This document shows positions 23,691 through 31,961 of a DNA stretch of 32,360 nt, in pieces (position 1 is the first letter of the stretch; the number at the start of each line of letters is the position of its first letter). Origin of the DNA: NBML01 sp029939535 (GTDB lineage: Bacteria; Desulfobacterota; Desulfobacteria; Desulfobacterales; Desulfobacteraceae); contig JAOZST010000021.1 of the NCBI GenBank assembly GCA_029939535.1, forward strand, positions 1-32,360, written 5' to 3'. The position numbers were made by a program, and so were the translations under genes. The notes beneath the pieces were generated by a model. That model was not told where the DNA came from and searched no databases. It saw nothing but the letters and a program-made list of their open reading frames with translations.

Positions 23691-24757
23691 GGTGTATCAA
23701 ACCCTTCAGCCAATGCAGATATGGCCTTTTCTCCCCTGGATGCCGGAAGAACCATGCAGATGCTTGCCCCGGTACATCCTGCCAGGAGAATTGGAATGGA
23801 TTCTGACTGAAAACAATTCATGGCTGTATTAAATATACCAAATCTGTCTCCAAAATGAGGTCCATGAAAACTAATCAGATCAGCTGATAGAAATCGGCAG
23901 ATGTCCAGGCCTGTAACCCCTGTAAATTTCGATAAAAAAGATTGTCTTTCCTTTGATGTTAAAGCTGTTGTGAGACAAAACAGATGGCAGGCATTTTCAT
24001 CCCCAGGGCTGGGCATTGCAGAGATAAAATGAAATTTTTTTCCGGCCTTTTCCAGGGAGCGGATGTGGGCACCACTGGTTTCAAGTTGATCCTGGGTGCA
24101 GGAAATTTCCATTAAATCCAGGCAGGGGTCCAGGCCTATTCCATAGGTTTTGATTTTCTGCTCAATATATGTGGCCCTGGTTTCATAATAGCGTTGTTTT
24201 ACAAACTCACATGTCTGATCGTGGAAATCCTGCTGAAAGGGCGTATGGGTGGGGGGCAGGTCAAATTCTTTTTCAAACAGGTCCAGAACCCTTTTCTGGT
24301 CCGACATTTCAACGACAAAGGAAATCATTGCATTTGAGGAAACAAGGTGTTGGAACCTTATCTTGTTCCGTCCAAGGAGCTGAATTAAAAATCCAAAGGT
24401 GTTCAAACTGGAATGATGGGGATATACTGAAATAGAACAAACCCTGGAAAATTGTTCAGATCCAGGGGCTACAATTCCAGGGTGGTTTAAATATTTTTCA
24501 AAAAATTTTTTATCTGTTTTTTTATCTATACAACAAAAAGTAGATGTCCCTGAAACCCTTTTGTCAAGTCCAAGACAGGCTATATTAATCTTGTCTCCAG
24601 CAAAAGCCTGATAGATTGGTTCACTGTATCCACAATCCCCGGAAGGTGAATACTGCCGAACCTGTATCATTTCAGTACTCAGCCTGATACCATTAATTCG
24701 AATCAAAGCTTTGGTCATAGGAAGATATAAACGCACCCTTTTATAATAAATTAGCAT
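23687..24757 (-). CDS. Multi-ACT-domain protein without an enzyme domain
   Basis: A protein of up to 356 residues resembling the regulatory half of aspartokinase: a middle ACT-like unit ('SISVYPHHSSLNTFGFLIQL' then 'MISFVVEMSD', about 108-160) and a C-terminal one ('GPHFGDRFGIFNTAMNCF' then 'ASICMVLPAS', about 297-350). Weaker ACT-like stretches occur near 50-85 and 240-275. No kinase or other catalytic domain is present. ACT modules bind amino acids or similar effectors. Start is unclear: ATG 24757, GTG 24736 and ATG 24718 all lack a good ribosome site; ATG 24718 gives the more natural N-terminus. It heads an operon of three kinases and a sigma-54 activator, so an effector sensor is likely. 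Confidence 0.72.
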   Translation of the reverse strand: MLIYYKRVRLYLPMTKALIRINGIRLSTEMIQVRQYSPSGDCGYSEPIYQAFAGDKINIACLGLDKRVSGTSTFCCIDKKTDKKFFEKYLNHPGIVAPGSEQFSRVCSISVYPHHSSLNTFGFLIQLLGRNKIRFQHLVSSNAMISFVVEMSDQKRVLDLFEKEFDLPPTHTPFQQDFHDQTCEFVKQRYYETRATYIEQKIKTYGIGLDPCLDLMEISCTQDQLETSGAHIRSLEKAGKKFHFISAMPSPGDENACHLFCLTTALTSKERQSFLSKFTGVTGLDICRFLSADLISFHGPHFGDRFGIFNTAMNCFQSESIPILLAGCTGASICMVLPASRGEKAISALAEGFDTP

Positions 24758-24771
24758 CCAGATAAAAGTCT

Positions 24772-24800
24772 GGCGGGAAGGTTTTACATAACCCCCCGCC
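24772..24800 (-). terminator. Intrinsic terminator after the methyl-branch operon
   Basis: GGCGGG (24772-24777) pairs with CCCGCC (24795-24800) and an inner GGTT pairs with AACC. On the minus strand the stem is followed by GACTTTTATC, a short T-run. It sits 47 bases past the stop of the receiver at 24847 and just upstream of the ACT gene. Confidence 0.75.
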
Positions 24801-24846
24801 GATTCTTATCTGATTGGAATATACAGGGCAAATTAAACAAAAGATT

Positions 24847-25233
24847 TTACTTACAATGGTCGCCCACAATCTCCATTAATTCATCAAGATCAATGGGTTT
24901 TGGAACATAATCATCTGCAAGGGTTGTTTTCCCATCATGGTGTGTATAACTGGTTGTTTTAACTGATTCTGCCACCGCCGTAAGCAGAACAACTGCAATT
25001 TCTTTCAGGTTATCATTGTTTTTGATTTCTTCACAGACTTCCCACCCGTTTTTCCTGGGCATCATAACATCAAGGATAACCACAGATGGTTTTTCTTCTT
25101 TGATTTTTTCCATGGCTTCCACTCCGTCATAGGCTTTTTCAACCCTGTATCCTATTGCATCAAGTTTCATGGATACAGCTTCCACCAAATCAGGATCATC
25201 ATCAACAACTAAAATGAGTTTTTTTTCGCTCAT
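24847..25233 (-). CDS. Stand-alone receiver at the end of the metVF operon
   Basis: A 128-residue receiver: 'LVVDDDPDL' acidic pocket, phospho-Asp in 'VILDVMMPRKNG', Thr in 'LLTAVAES', Lys in 'VPKPID'. An insertion of about 15 residues (Ser/Thr/His-rich, around 'YTHHDGKT') lies between the fourth and fifth strands. ATG 25233 has AAGGAG eight bases upstream; a longer frame adds nine residues without a ribosome site. It follows metF by 57 bases in the same direction and precedes a clear terminator. A receiver attached to a one-carbon operon is unexpected; its kinase is not evident. Confidence 0.9.
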   Translation of the reverse strand: MSEKKLILVVDDDPDLVEAVSMKLDAIGYRVEKAYDGVEAMEKIKEEKPSVVILDVMMPRKNGWEVCEEIKNNDNLKEIAVVLLTAVAESVKTTSYTHHDGKTTLADDYVPKPIDLDELMEIVGDHCK

Positions 25234-25290
25234 ATTAAAATCTCCTTTTGTTTTTATCATTAAAGGGATATTTTTTTAATCTTTCTATAT

Positions 25291-26214
25291 TTAAAATTGG
25301 GGTCTTGGATATAATCCAGCCTGTTCAACAATCTCGGGAACCCGTTCTTCCCATTCAATTGCCATGATATGAAAACCGTGAACACCCTTTGTCTCCTTGA
25401 GTCTTTCAATGGATTCCACAGCTATTTTAATACCCTCTTCCGGCTGCTGCTCCTTTGACACACCTGCCAATCTTTTAATAACTTCATCAGGAATATCCAT
25501 ACCCGGTACTTTATTTTTCATATACCGTGCCATGCCCACGGATTTCATGGGAGTGATGCCGGCAAGCACATGAACTTCCTTGTCCAGCTCCCGGTCTTCC
25601 ACGCCTTTCATCCATAGCTCAAACTTGTCAAGATTAAAAATACACTGGGTCTGGACAAAGTCAACACCTGCTTTTGCTTTTTTAGCAAGACGCATAACCC
25701 GAAGTTCAAAGGGATCGGCAAAAGGGTTGGCAGCTGCACCGATATACATATTTGGCCTTCCTTTCATGTCTGCTCCGCCCTGGAACTTACCTTCATCCCG
25801 CATATCCTTAACTGTCTGGATAAGCTGAATTGAATCAATGTCATATACACTTTTTGCCATGGGATGATCACCAAACTTTGGATGATCCCCTGAAAGACAA
25901 AGCATGGTATCGATACCAAAGGCCGATGCCCCGATAATTTCACTCTGCATGGCCAGACGGTTTCTGTCCCTGGTTACCATCTGGATAATGGGATCAAGGC
26001 CCATCTGCTTGATAATCACACCGGCTGCCATGGAAGACATCCTTACCATGGCGGTCTGGTTGTCTGTTACATTAATGCCATCCACATGGTCTTTGATCAT
26101 ATTTGCTTTTGTTTTTACAATCTCAGGATCCACGCCCCTGGGAGGTCCCACCTCGGAGGTAACTGCCAAAGCTCCGGATGTCAATACTTTTTCCAGTCTG
26201 CTTTCCGTTTTCAT
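25291..26214 (-). CDS. metF: Methylenetetrahydrofolate reductase catalytic subunit
   Basis: A 307-residue FAD TIM-barrel enzyme interconverting methylene- and methyl-tetrahydrofolate. Visible marks are the N-terminal catalytic Glu in 'TSEVGPPRG' (Glu21), 'VTRDRNRLAMQ' (about 80-90), the Asp of 'LSGDHP' (Asp110), 'FVQTQCIFNLDKF' and 'GITPMKSVGMARYM'. It overlaps metV by ATGA, the arrangement of the MetVF complex in acetogens and sulfate reducers using the Wood-Ljungdahl pathway. In a complete-oxidising sulfate reducer it would run in the methyl-oxidising direction, or the reverse in autotrophic growth. Confidence 0.95.
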   Translation of the reverse strand: MKTESRLEKVLTSGALAVTSEVGPPRGVDPEIVKTKANMIKDHVDGINVTDNQTAMVRMSSMAAGVIIKQMGLDPIIQMVTRDRNRLAMQSEIIGASAFGIDTMLCLSGDHPKFGDHPMAKSVYDIDSIQLIQTVKDMRDEGKFQGGADMKGRPNMYIGAAANPFADPFELRVMRLAKKAKAGVDFVQTQCIFNLDKFELWMKGVEDRELDKEVHVLAGITPMKSVGMARYMKNKVPGMDIPDEVIKRLAGVSKEQQPEEGIKIAVESIERLKETKGVHGFHIMAIEWEERVPEIVEQAGLYPRPQF

Positions 26215-26879
26215 AATGCCAAATCCTCTCTAATAATTTTTCTGGGTCCGGCACCACCGGCAGGTCTCCAGTCTCTTGCTTCAACCAGTTCTTCGTATCG
26301 CTCTTCCAGACCAAGTGCTTTCAGCCGTTCCCAGATCAATCTCCAGGCACAATCTGTGTCCGGCCCGATTTCGCACTGGCCATTGGAAGTACCTCCACAG
26401 GGTCCGTTTAAAAGGCTTTTAGAACATCTGGACACAGGACAGATCCCGGCAGTGATTCCCAGCATGCAGTCTCCGCAGCCCTGACATCTTTCCGCCCATA
26501 CTCCCTGGCTCAGGGATGCTCCCATGAACTTGGTATTAACAGCCGGATAAACATGTTTGTTATTGTATCTTGCGGCAACGGTCTGAACCCCGCACCCGCA
26601 GGCCATGGAAAGGACGGCATCCGCATCATCAATGGCAGTAACAAGTTCTTCCACATATTCAGGATCGCATTGCCTCTCCAGTGTAATTTCCTTTATATCC
26701 AGGGTCTTTCCATGTTTCAGTCTGTCAAGTTTAAGAGCCGATGCCAGAAGCCCTACCTCTTTTCTTCCGCCGGCAGCACAAACGGTTACACATTCATTAC
26801 AGCCGATGAGGAGAATTTTATCATAGGGCTCTATATATTTAATAATTTCCTGCATTGGTTTTTGTTCTGCTGTTATCAT
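26211..26879 (-). CDS. metV: MetV, Fe-S/zinc partner of MetF
   Basis: A 222-residue cysteine-rich protein of the MetV (MTHFR C-terminal) family. An N-terminal domain with 'IGCNECVTVCAAGG' (corrinoid-protein-like fold) is followed by 'ACGCGVQTVAAR' and then a C-terminal cluster-binding part: 'CQGCGDCMLGITAGICP' and 'CSKSLLNGPCGGTSNGQCE' in two motifs. In Moorella MetV links MetF to HdrA/MvhD electron carriers. ATG 26879 has GGAG seven bases upstream. It is 25 bases from mvhD. Confidence 0.92.
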   Translation of the reverse strand: MITAEQKPMQEIIKYIEPYDKILLIGCNECVTVCAAGGRKEVGLLASALKLDRLKHGKTLDIKEITLERQCDPEYVEELVTAIDDADAVLSMACGCGVQTVAARYNNKHVYPAVNTKFMGASLSQGVWAERCQGCGDCMLGITAGICPVSRCSKSLLNGPCGGTSNGQCEIGPDTDCAWRLIWERLKALGLEERYEELVEARDWRPAGGAGPRKIIREDLAL

Positions 26880-26904
26880 TTTTTATCTCCAAAGGGATTA
26901 ATTG

Positions 26905-27345
26905 TTAAACCAGGGCCGGGATTTCTGTTTTTTTAACCTGCTTCACAGGATTTGGGCCCAGTTCTTTAATTTTTTCAGTAAATTCATGGGCCGTCCTGGC
27001 AAATTTCTCACCCATACCAGCCGACATATTGATCATCTCAACCCGTTCCTTTTCCCAGCCAATCTCTTCTAAAAACTTTTGCACCCTGGCCACACGGTTA
27101 CTAGCTCTGGTATTTCCATTTTTGAAATGACAGTCGCCTTCAAGGCAGCCGGCCACATAGACACCGTCAGCACCTTTTTCAAGTGCTTTCATTATATGTA
27201 TAGCATCCACCTTGCCTGTGCATGGCACCCGGATAATTTTTACGTTGGATGGATATGATATTCGTTTGCTTCCGGCCATGTCAGCAGCCGTGTAGGCACA
27301 ATAGTGACAGCAGAATGCGACAATTTCCGGTTCAAAATTTTCCAT
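26905..27345 (-). CDS. mvhD: MvhD-type [2Fe-2S] electron-transfer subunit
   Basis: A 146-residue protein of the hydrogenase/heterodisulfide reductase delta-subunit family. Cysteines expected to bind the [2Fe-2S] cluster are in 'AFCCHYCAY', 'RVPCTGK', and 'AGCLEGDCHF'. MvhD passes electrons between HdrA and a partner enzyme; here the partner is probably MetVF, because no hydrogenase genes are present. ATG 27345 shares one base with the hdrA stop (TAATG), so the two are tightly coupled. Confidence 0.93.
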   Translation of the reverse strand: MENFEPEIVAFCCHYCAYTAADMAGSKRISYPSNVKIIRVPCTGKVDAIHIMKALEKGADGVYVAGCLEGDCHFKNGNTRASNRVARVQKFLEEIGWEKERVEMINMSAGMGEKFARTAHEFTEKIKELGPNPVKQVKKTEIPALV

Positions 27346-30300
27346 TAGTTAACCCTCTCAAATAAACCATCTAATTTTGCTAGAATCTGATCATCCTCAT
27401 AGGACAGCAGTTGAATTGCTTTTGCCGGGCAATCTGCAGCGCAGACACCGCAACCCTGGCATTTGTCAGGATCTATCTGTGAATACCCCTCAGCATTTAT
27501 AAAAGGAATGTCAAAGGGACATACCCTCACGCAAACCAGGCAGGATGCACATTTATCCGTGTCCACCTTGGCAACGGCAGCACCCAGGTTGATTTCTTTT
27601 TTGCCCAAAAGGGCCTGGGCCCGTCCTGCAACTGCAAGGGCCTGGGTAATACTTTCCCGGATTGTCTTGGGGGAATGGACCGTGCCGGCAATGAAAAATC
27701 CCCGTAAGGCCATATCAACAGGCCTGAGTTTTACATGATCCTCCAGAAAATAATTATCCAGGGTCCTGGGCAGGTGAAACATTATTGCAAGGTCTTCCGT
27801 GGTTTCATCATCGGCAATAAGCCCCGTACTGAGGACCAGGCAATCGGTCTCAATATCAATGTTCTGTCCCAGTATAAAGTCATGGACACAGACTGACAAC
27901 TTGCTGTCTATTTTTTTTACCTCGGGTTTTGTATCAAGGGAATACCTGATGAATTTGACACCCAGGTTCCTTGCTTCCCTATAGTAATCTTCCTGAAATC
28001 CATAGGTCCTGATATCACGGTATATGACAAAAATCTGGGCCTGTGGATTGATTTGTTTGATACGCAAAGCATTTTTCATGGCAGCCTGGCAGCAGATCCT
28101 GGAACAATTGGGATTATTTTCATCCCTGGAACCTACACATTGAATCATGACTATCTGGTCCATTGATGAAATTTTTTCTTGATCATCTTCCAGCAGGGAA
28201 TCCATTTCCAGCTGGGTAATGACATTCTCCATACTTCCAAGGCCGTATTCATTGGGCCGGTTGGCAAGGGCACCAGTGGCCAGAATTGTCACCCCATGAT
28301 CAATCTGCATATAATTCATGCGAAGCCCGGTCTGAATACCGGTTTTAAAAAGACCGGGCACGCCGCTGTGATCAACGACAATAGAGCTTACCATGACTTG
28401 AATATTTTCATGGGCATTTACTTGTTCCACAAGGTCTGTCACAAAAAGATCTACATTTTCTCCCTCAATGGTTTTTCTGACAGAACGGGCAAGTCCTCCA
28501 AGGGCAGGTCCCCGTTCAATAATATATACACGCACTCCCTGGTCTGCCAGTTTCAGGGCAGATGTCATTCCAGTAATGCCACCGCCCACAACCAGTGCAT
28601 TCTGACTCATGGGAAGAGTATTGTCCAGGAGAGGACGATTTTTGCGAACTCCGCTGATACCTATCTGAAGAAGTTTAAAGGCTTTTTCCAGGGCCTCTTT
28701 GGGTTGTCCCATATGTGGCCAGGTATTTTGATCTCTCAGGTTAACAATTTCCACCAGATACCGGTTGAGGCCAACCCTTCTTAACAGATCCTGAAATTTA
28801 GTTTCATGGGTTCTTGGAGAACATCCGCCGATTACCACCCGGTTAATCCCATGCTCCAGAATCAGGGCTTCTATCTCAGCCATGGATTCGGTTGAACAGC
28901 CATAGCCAACTCCTCTGGCAACAGCCACATCCGGATTTACCTTCACATATTCAATGAGAGTTTCAACATCCACGACACCACCGATATCAAATCCGCAGTC
29001 GCAGACAAAAACACCTATTTTCAACTCTTCGTCCGATACATTCCGCTCCAGGGGAAATAAATCTTCCACCTGGTTTTCCTTTAGAATGGATGGAAGGTCT
29101 GAAGCAGCCATGGATGCAGCAGCACTGGCCTGTACCATGGTCTCAGGGATATCTTTGGGGCTTTCATAAACACCGCAGACATAGACCCCGGGCCTTGATG
29201 TTTTTACTGAATTGAAATGATCGGTCAGGGCAAAATTATGTTGATTAAGCTCAATGCCCAGTTTTCCGGCCAGATCAATGCTGGTATCCCCTACCCTGAA
29301 ACCCGTAGAAAGAACCACCATGTCAAATTCCTCGGTCTCATGGGTTGGATTTTCCTCCAGAGCATAGGTAATGGAAAGATCATTGGTCTTTGGATTTTCA
29401 ATAATAGAATGGGGCCGGTTTCGTATCATTCTGATATTGTATTCGTTTTTAGCCCGGTTGAAATATTGTTCATAATCCTTACCATAGGTTCGCATGTCCA
29501 TATAAAAAATTGTTGTTTCTATATCTTCGGCAAAACGTTCCTTTGTGACAATGGCTTCTTTCAGGGCATACATGCAGCATACTCCTGAACAATAGGAAAC
29601 ATCAGCCTTATTAATACCCCTGGAACCTACACATTGAATCCAGGCAATTTTTTTGGGCCTTTTTCTATCTGAGACTCTTACAAGGTCTCCCTGGAAAGGC
29701 CCGGAAGCTGACATGATTCTTTCATATTCAAGTCCTGTAACCACATTCTGGTATTTACCACCGCCATAATTATCCAGTACTGATGGATCAAATAGTTCTG
29801 CCCCAATGCTCAGGACAACAGATCCGATTTTAATACTGGTTTCTGTTGATTTATCCTCGGCAAGAATGGCATTGGCCTTGCAGACCTTTTGGATTTCACT
29901 GATATCCTTGACTTTTTCCATATCAATGGCAAAGGCATAGGGAGTCTCCTGGGGATATCGCATGCAGGTAGGGGCCCTGGGGTCAAGTCCAGGTGTAAAT
30001 TTTACTGCCTTGGGAAATTTTTTTGCGCATTCTCCGCAGCCAGTACATTTATCAATGTCTATAAACCTTGGTTCAGTCACAAGGGTTGCAGTAAAATCCC
30101 CTGCCTCGCCAATAAGATTTTCCAACCGTGTCATGGGTTTTATTTCCAGATGCTGCTCCCGGGCACTGGCCGACAAGAAAGGAGAAACAGTACACAAATC
30201 ACAATTATTGGTGGGAAATGTGCGGTCCAGCTGGGTCATTAATCCGCCTATGGTATAGGATTTATCAATCAACAGAACATCACGCCTGGATTCTGCAAGA

Positions 30301-30395
30301 TCCAAAGCTGCCCTGATCCCGCCTACTCCACCGCCGATAACCAGCACCCTGTTAGTGCTGGATTGCTTAGCGTCTGATTTATTAAACTTTTGCAT
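27345..30395 (-). CDS. hdrA: Tandem HdrA-like flavin/Fe-S protein
   Basis: A 1016-residue double HdrA. Half 1 (1 to about 445): FAD loop 'IGGGVGGIRAAL', the 'TFPTNNCDLC' motif (Cys65, Cys68), a degenerate ferredoxin (Cys117, 120, 123 and 172), and 'QCVGSRG'. Half 2: HdrA N-terminal 'FVCDCGFDIGG', 'IGGCSPRTHE', second FAD loop 'VGGGITGMTSAL', 'QCVGSRDENN', 'CSRICC'. A C-terminal ferredoxin with two complete four-Cys motifs ('CASCLVCVRVCP', 'CQGCGVCAADCP') closes it. HdrA is the flavin hub of heterodisulfide reductase-type complexes and can bifurcate electrons. No hdrB or hdrC accompanies it. AGG lies about ten bases before ATG 30395. Confidence 0.93.
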   Translation of the reverse strand: MQKFNKSDAKQSSTNRVLVIGGGVGGIRAALDLAESRRDVLLIDKSYTIGGLMTQLDRTFPTNNCDLCTVSPFLSASAREQHLEIKPMTRLENLIGEAGDFTATLVTEPRFIDIDKCTGCGECAKKFPKAVKFTPGLDPRAPTCMRYPQETPYAFAIDMEKVKDISEIQKVCKANAILAEDKSTETSIKIGSVVLSIGAELFDPSVLDNYGGGKYQNVVTGLEYERIMSASGPFQGDLVRVSDRKRPKKIAWIQCVGSRGINKADVSYCSGVCCMYALKEAIVTKERFAEDIETTIFYMDMRTYGKDYEQYFNRAKNEYNIRMIRNRPHSIIENPKTNDLSITYALEENPTHETEEFDMVVLSTGFRVGDTSIDLAGKLGIELNQHNFALTDHFNSVKTSRPGVYVCGVYESPKDIPETMVQASAAASMAASDLPSILKENQVEDLFPLERNVSDEELKIGVFVCDCGFDIGGVVDVETLIEYVKVNPDVAVARGVGYGCSTESMAEIEALILEHGINRVVIGGCSPRTHETKFQDLLRRVGLNRYLVEIVNLRDQNTWPHMGQPKEALEKAFKLLQIGISGVRKNRPLLDNTLPMSQNALVVGGGITGMTSALKLADQGVRVYIIERGPALGGLARSVRKTIEGENVDLFVTDLVEQVNAHENIQVMVSSIVVDHSGVPGLFKTGIQTGLRMNYMQIDHGVTILATGALANRPNEYGLGSMENVITQLEMDSLLEDDQEKISSMDQIVMIQCVGSRDENNPNCSRICCQAAMKNALRIKQINPQAQIFVIYRDIRTYGFQEDYYREARNLGVKFIRYSLDTKPEVKKIDSKLSVCVHDFILGQNIDIETDCLVLSTGLIADDETTEDLAIMFHLPRTLDNYFLEDHVKLRPVDMALRGFFIAGTVHSPKTIRESITQALAVAGRAQALLGKKEINLGAAVAKVDTDKCASCLVCVRVCPFDIPFINAEGYSQIDPDKCQGCGVCAADCPAKAIQLLSYEDDQILAKLDGLFERVN

Positions 30396-30424
30396 GTATA
30401 ACCTATATTTATTTATGGGTATCC

Positions 30425-30453
30425 GCTACCTGCATAGAGTGGTGTAGCAGGTA
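30425..30453. other. Overlapping alternative hairpins between metF paralogue and hdrA
   Basis: TACCTGC (30427-30433) pairs with GCAGGTA (30447-30453), while GCTAC (30425-30429) pairs with GTAGC (30444-30448). The two stems share bases and exclude each other. No T-run follows, so it is not a plain terminator; it could be an mRNA processing or protein-binding element. Confidence 0.35.
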
Positions 30454-30480
30454 AACAGATAATGGTTTAATTTTTTTTTC

Positions 30481-31353
30481 TTAAAGACCTGCACTGTCCA
30501 GGATAACCGGCAAACGGTCCTCCCAGCCCAGGGCTGAAATCTTTATTCCCTGTGAAACTTCCTTGATGGTACGGATCATCTCGCCTGCAATATTTATACA
30601 CTCAACCTCTCGGTTTTTTGATTTTCGAATACGGCGGATTACATCCTCAGAAAGTCGAGAATTTGGGTCATTGATAGAAATGTATCGGGCCATGCCCACG
30701 TTTTTCAAAAGAAAAACAGAGGCAATCACAGGAACATTCAAAGATTTGAAAGCTTCTATCATAAGGGTATAAAAGTCAGTATCAAATACCGCTGGTAGCA
30801 TGATATACTTAGCTCCGGCATCCACTTTTCCCCGGGCAGATTCAACTTCCTTTTTTAACTGGGCATCATCAGCAATTGGGGGAATGGCACACCCTGCAAT
30901 TAATTCGGGATTTCCCTTGAGCTCAAATCCTGCAAGATCCTGGCCCTGGGTCAGGGACTGAATCATTTCCAGCAGACCGATCTCATCCAGATCATCCACC
31001 AGGGTTGCGTCCTGGTGATCACCATTGATCATATCTTCTCCCTGAACAACCAGGAGATTATGGATTCCCAGGACATGGGCAGCCAGAAGATCGCCCTGCA
31101 ATGCCATTCTGTTACGATCACGTCCATATACATGAATCAGGGGGTCTATCCCCTGTTGACGTAAAAGGGCTCCTCCAGCCAAGGCACTCATGTGCATGAC
31201 ACCATTATCCATATCTGGAATTACAATACCGTCAACTCTGGATTTCAAATATCTTACATTGGTGATCAATTCAGATATATCGACTCCCTTAGGGGTATGC
31301 ATTTCTGCCAGTACGGCAAACCCTCCTGAAGATAGCTTCGCTTGAAAACTCAT
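30481..31353 (-). CDS. MetF-like paralogue (methylenetetrahydrofolate reductase family)
   Basis: A 290-residue homologue of the MetF barrel, alignable throughout with the enzyme at 25291: 'LAEMHTPKG' (Glu17 at the catalytic Glu position), 'VYGRDRNRMALQ', 'KNVGMARYI', 'ALGWEDRLP'. The region of the substrate-binding Asp differs: GDHP of MetF is GEDM here (Glu106, Asp107). There is no second MetV. It may be a MetF with altered substrate, a structural partner, or an enzyme on another C1 carrier. It is the first gene of the operon, 85 bases before hdrA; AAAGGG lies upstream of ATG 31353. Confidence 0.8.
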   Translation of the reverse strand: MSFQAKLSSGGFAVLAEMHTPKGVDISELITNVRYLKSRVDGIVIPDMDNGVMHMSALAGGALLRQQGIDPLIHVYGRDRNRMALQGDLLAAHVLGIHNLLVVQGEDMINGDHQDATLVDDLDEIGLLEMIQSLTQGQDLAGFELKGNPELIAGCAIPPIADDAQLKKEVESARGKVDAGAKYIMLPAVFDTDFYTLMIEAFKSLNVPVIASVFLLKNVGMARYISINDPNSRLSEDVIRRIRKSKNREVECINIAGEMIRTIKEVSQGIKISALGWEDRLPVILDSAGL

Positions 31354-31483
31354 ATAGTATCCCTTTTTAGTTTAATGCTGTTCTGTTTTAAAAAAAATAT
31401 AAATCCCTGATATAAAGAGTAAAATATCCAGCAGATTATTACAATCCCCATGTTACACTCCTAACCAAACAAAACACGAAAAG

Positions 31484-31512
31484 CATATAACAGAATTTAT
31501 TTCAATTGTAAA
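31484..31512 (-). promoter_or_regulatory. Sigma-70-type promoter candidate for the methyl-branch operon
   Basis: Minus strand TTTACA, 17 bases, TATATG, about 130 bases before the MetF-paralogue ATG. The rest of 31354-31587 is AT-rich; TTCAATTG occurs twice (31501-31508, 31548-31555) but no gene is seen. In such AT-rich DNA chance matches are common. Confidence 0.35.
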
Positions 31513-31587
31513 CGGAATACTTATTCACCTATAAAAACAACAATTTATTCAATTGAAAAAATTAAAGCGATAAAACTTAAAAAACCT

Positions 31588-31893
31588 TCATACAATACTC
31601 AATCTTCCAGTATATCGGGTATTTACCTTAAAATCTCTTTCTTCAGTATCCAATTTTATGGAACCCCAGGTCATTACCGGTTTAGGCGATGGAACCACAT
31701 CTTTCTGGATTTCAAGCTTTGGCAGCACCCTGCCAAGCCAATAACTGGCCCCTAAAAAAACAACCACTCCGACCAGGTTCATCCATGGCATATACGGACT
31801 TTCACTTCCTGCGATTAATAATCCTGCAATCCAGATCAAAGCTGTCATACCCGCCATTGCTTTTTCATATATTTTTTTTCTCGTAAGTTGCAT
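31588..31893 (-). CDS. Small two-helix membrane protein, unknown function
   Basis: A 101-residue protein with two hydrophobic segments (about 11-29 and 38-55) separated by a short loop containing 'SESPYMPWMN', then a soluble tail of about 45 residues ending in charged and polar residues. The positive N-terminus suggests both ends are cytoplasmic. I do not recognise a family. ATG 31893 has AAGGAG six bases upstream, a strong sign the frame is real. It stands alone between the methyl-branch operon promoter region and the S24 repressor gene. Confidence 0.7.
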   Translation of the reverse strand: MQLTRKKIYEKAMAGMTALIWIAGLLIAGSESPYMPWMNLVGVVVFLGASYWLGRVLPKLEIQKDVVPSPKPVMTWGSIKLDTEERDFKVNTRYTGRLSIV

Positions 31894-31961
31894 TTTGTCT
31901 CCTTTTTTGTTTCAAATTTTCATCTTTTGTTGAAATAAATAAACAGCATAATCAAAAAAAA

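Noticed and set aside
28179..28784. 201-codon plus-strand frame
   Set aside because: Antisense to the tandem HdrA gene, which has many recognisable motifs.
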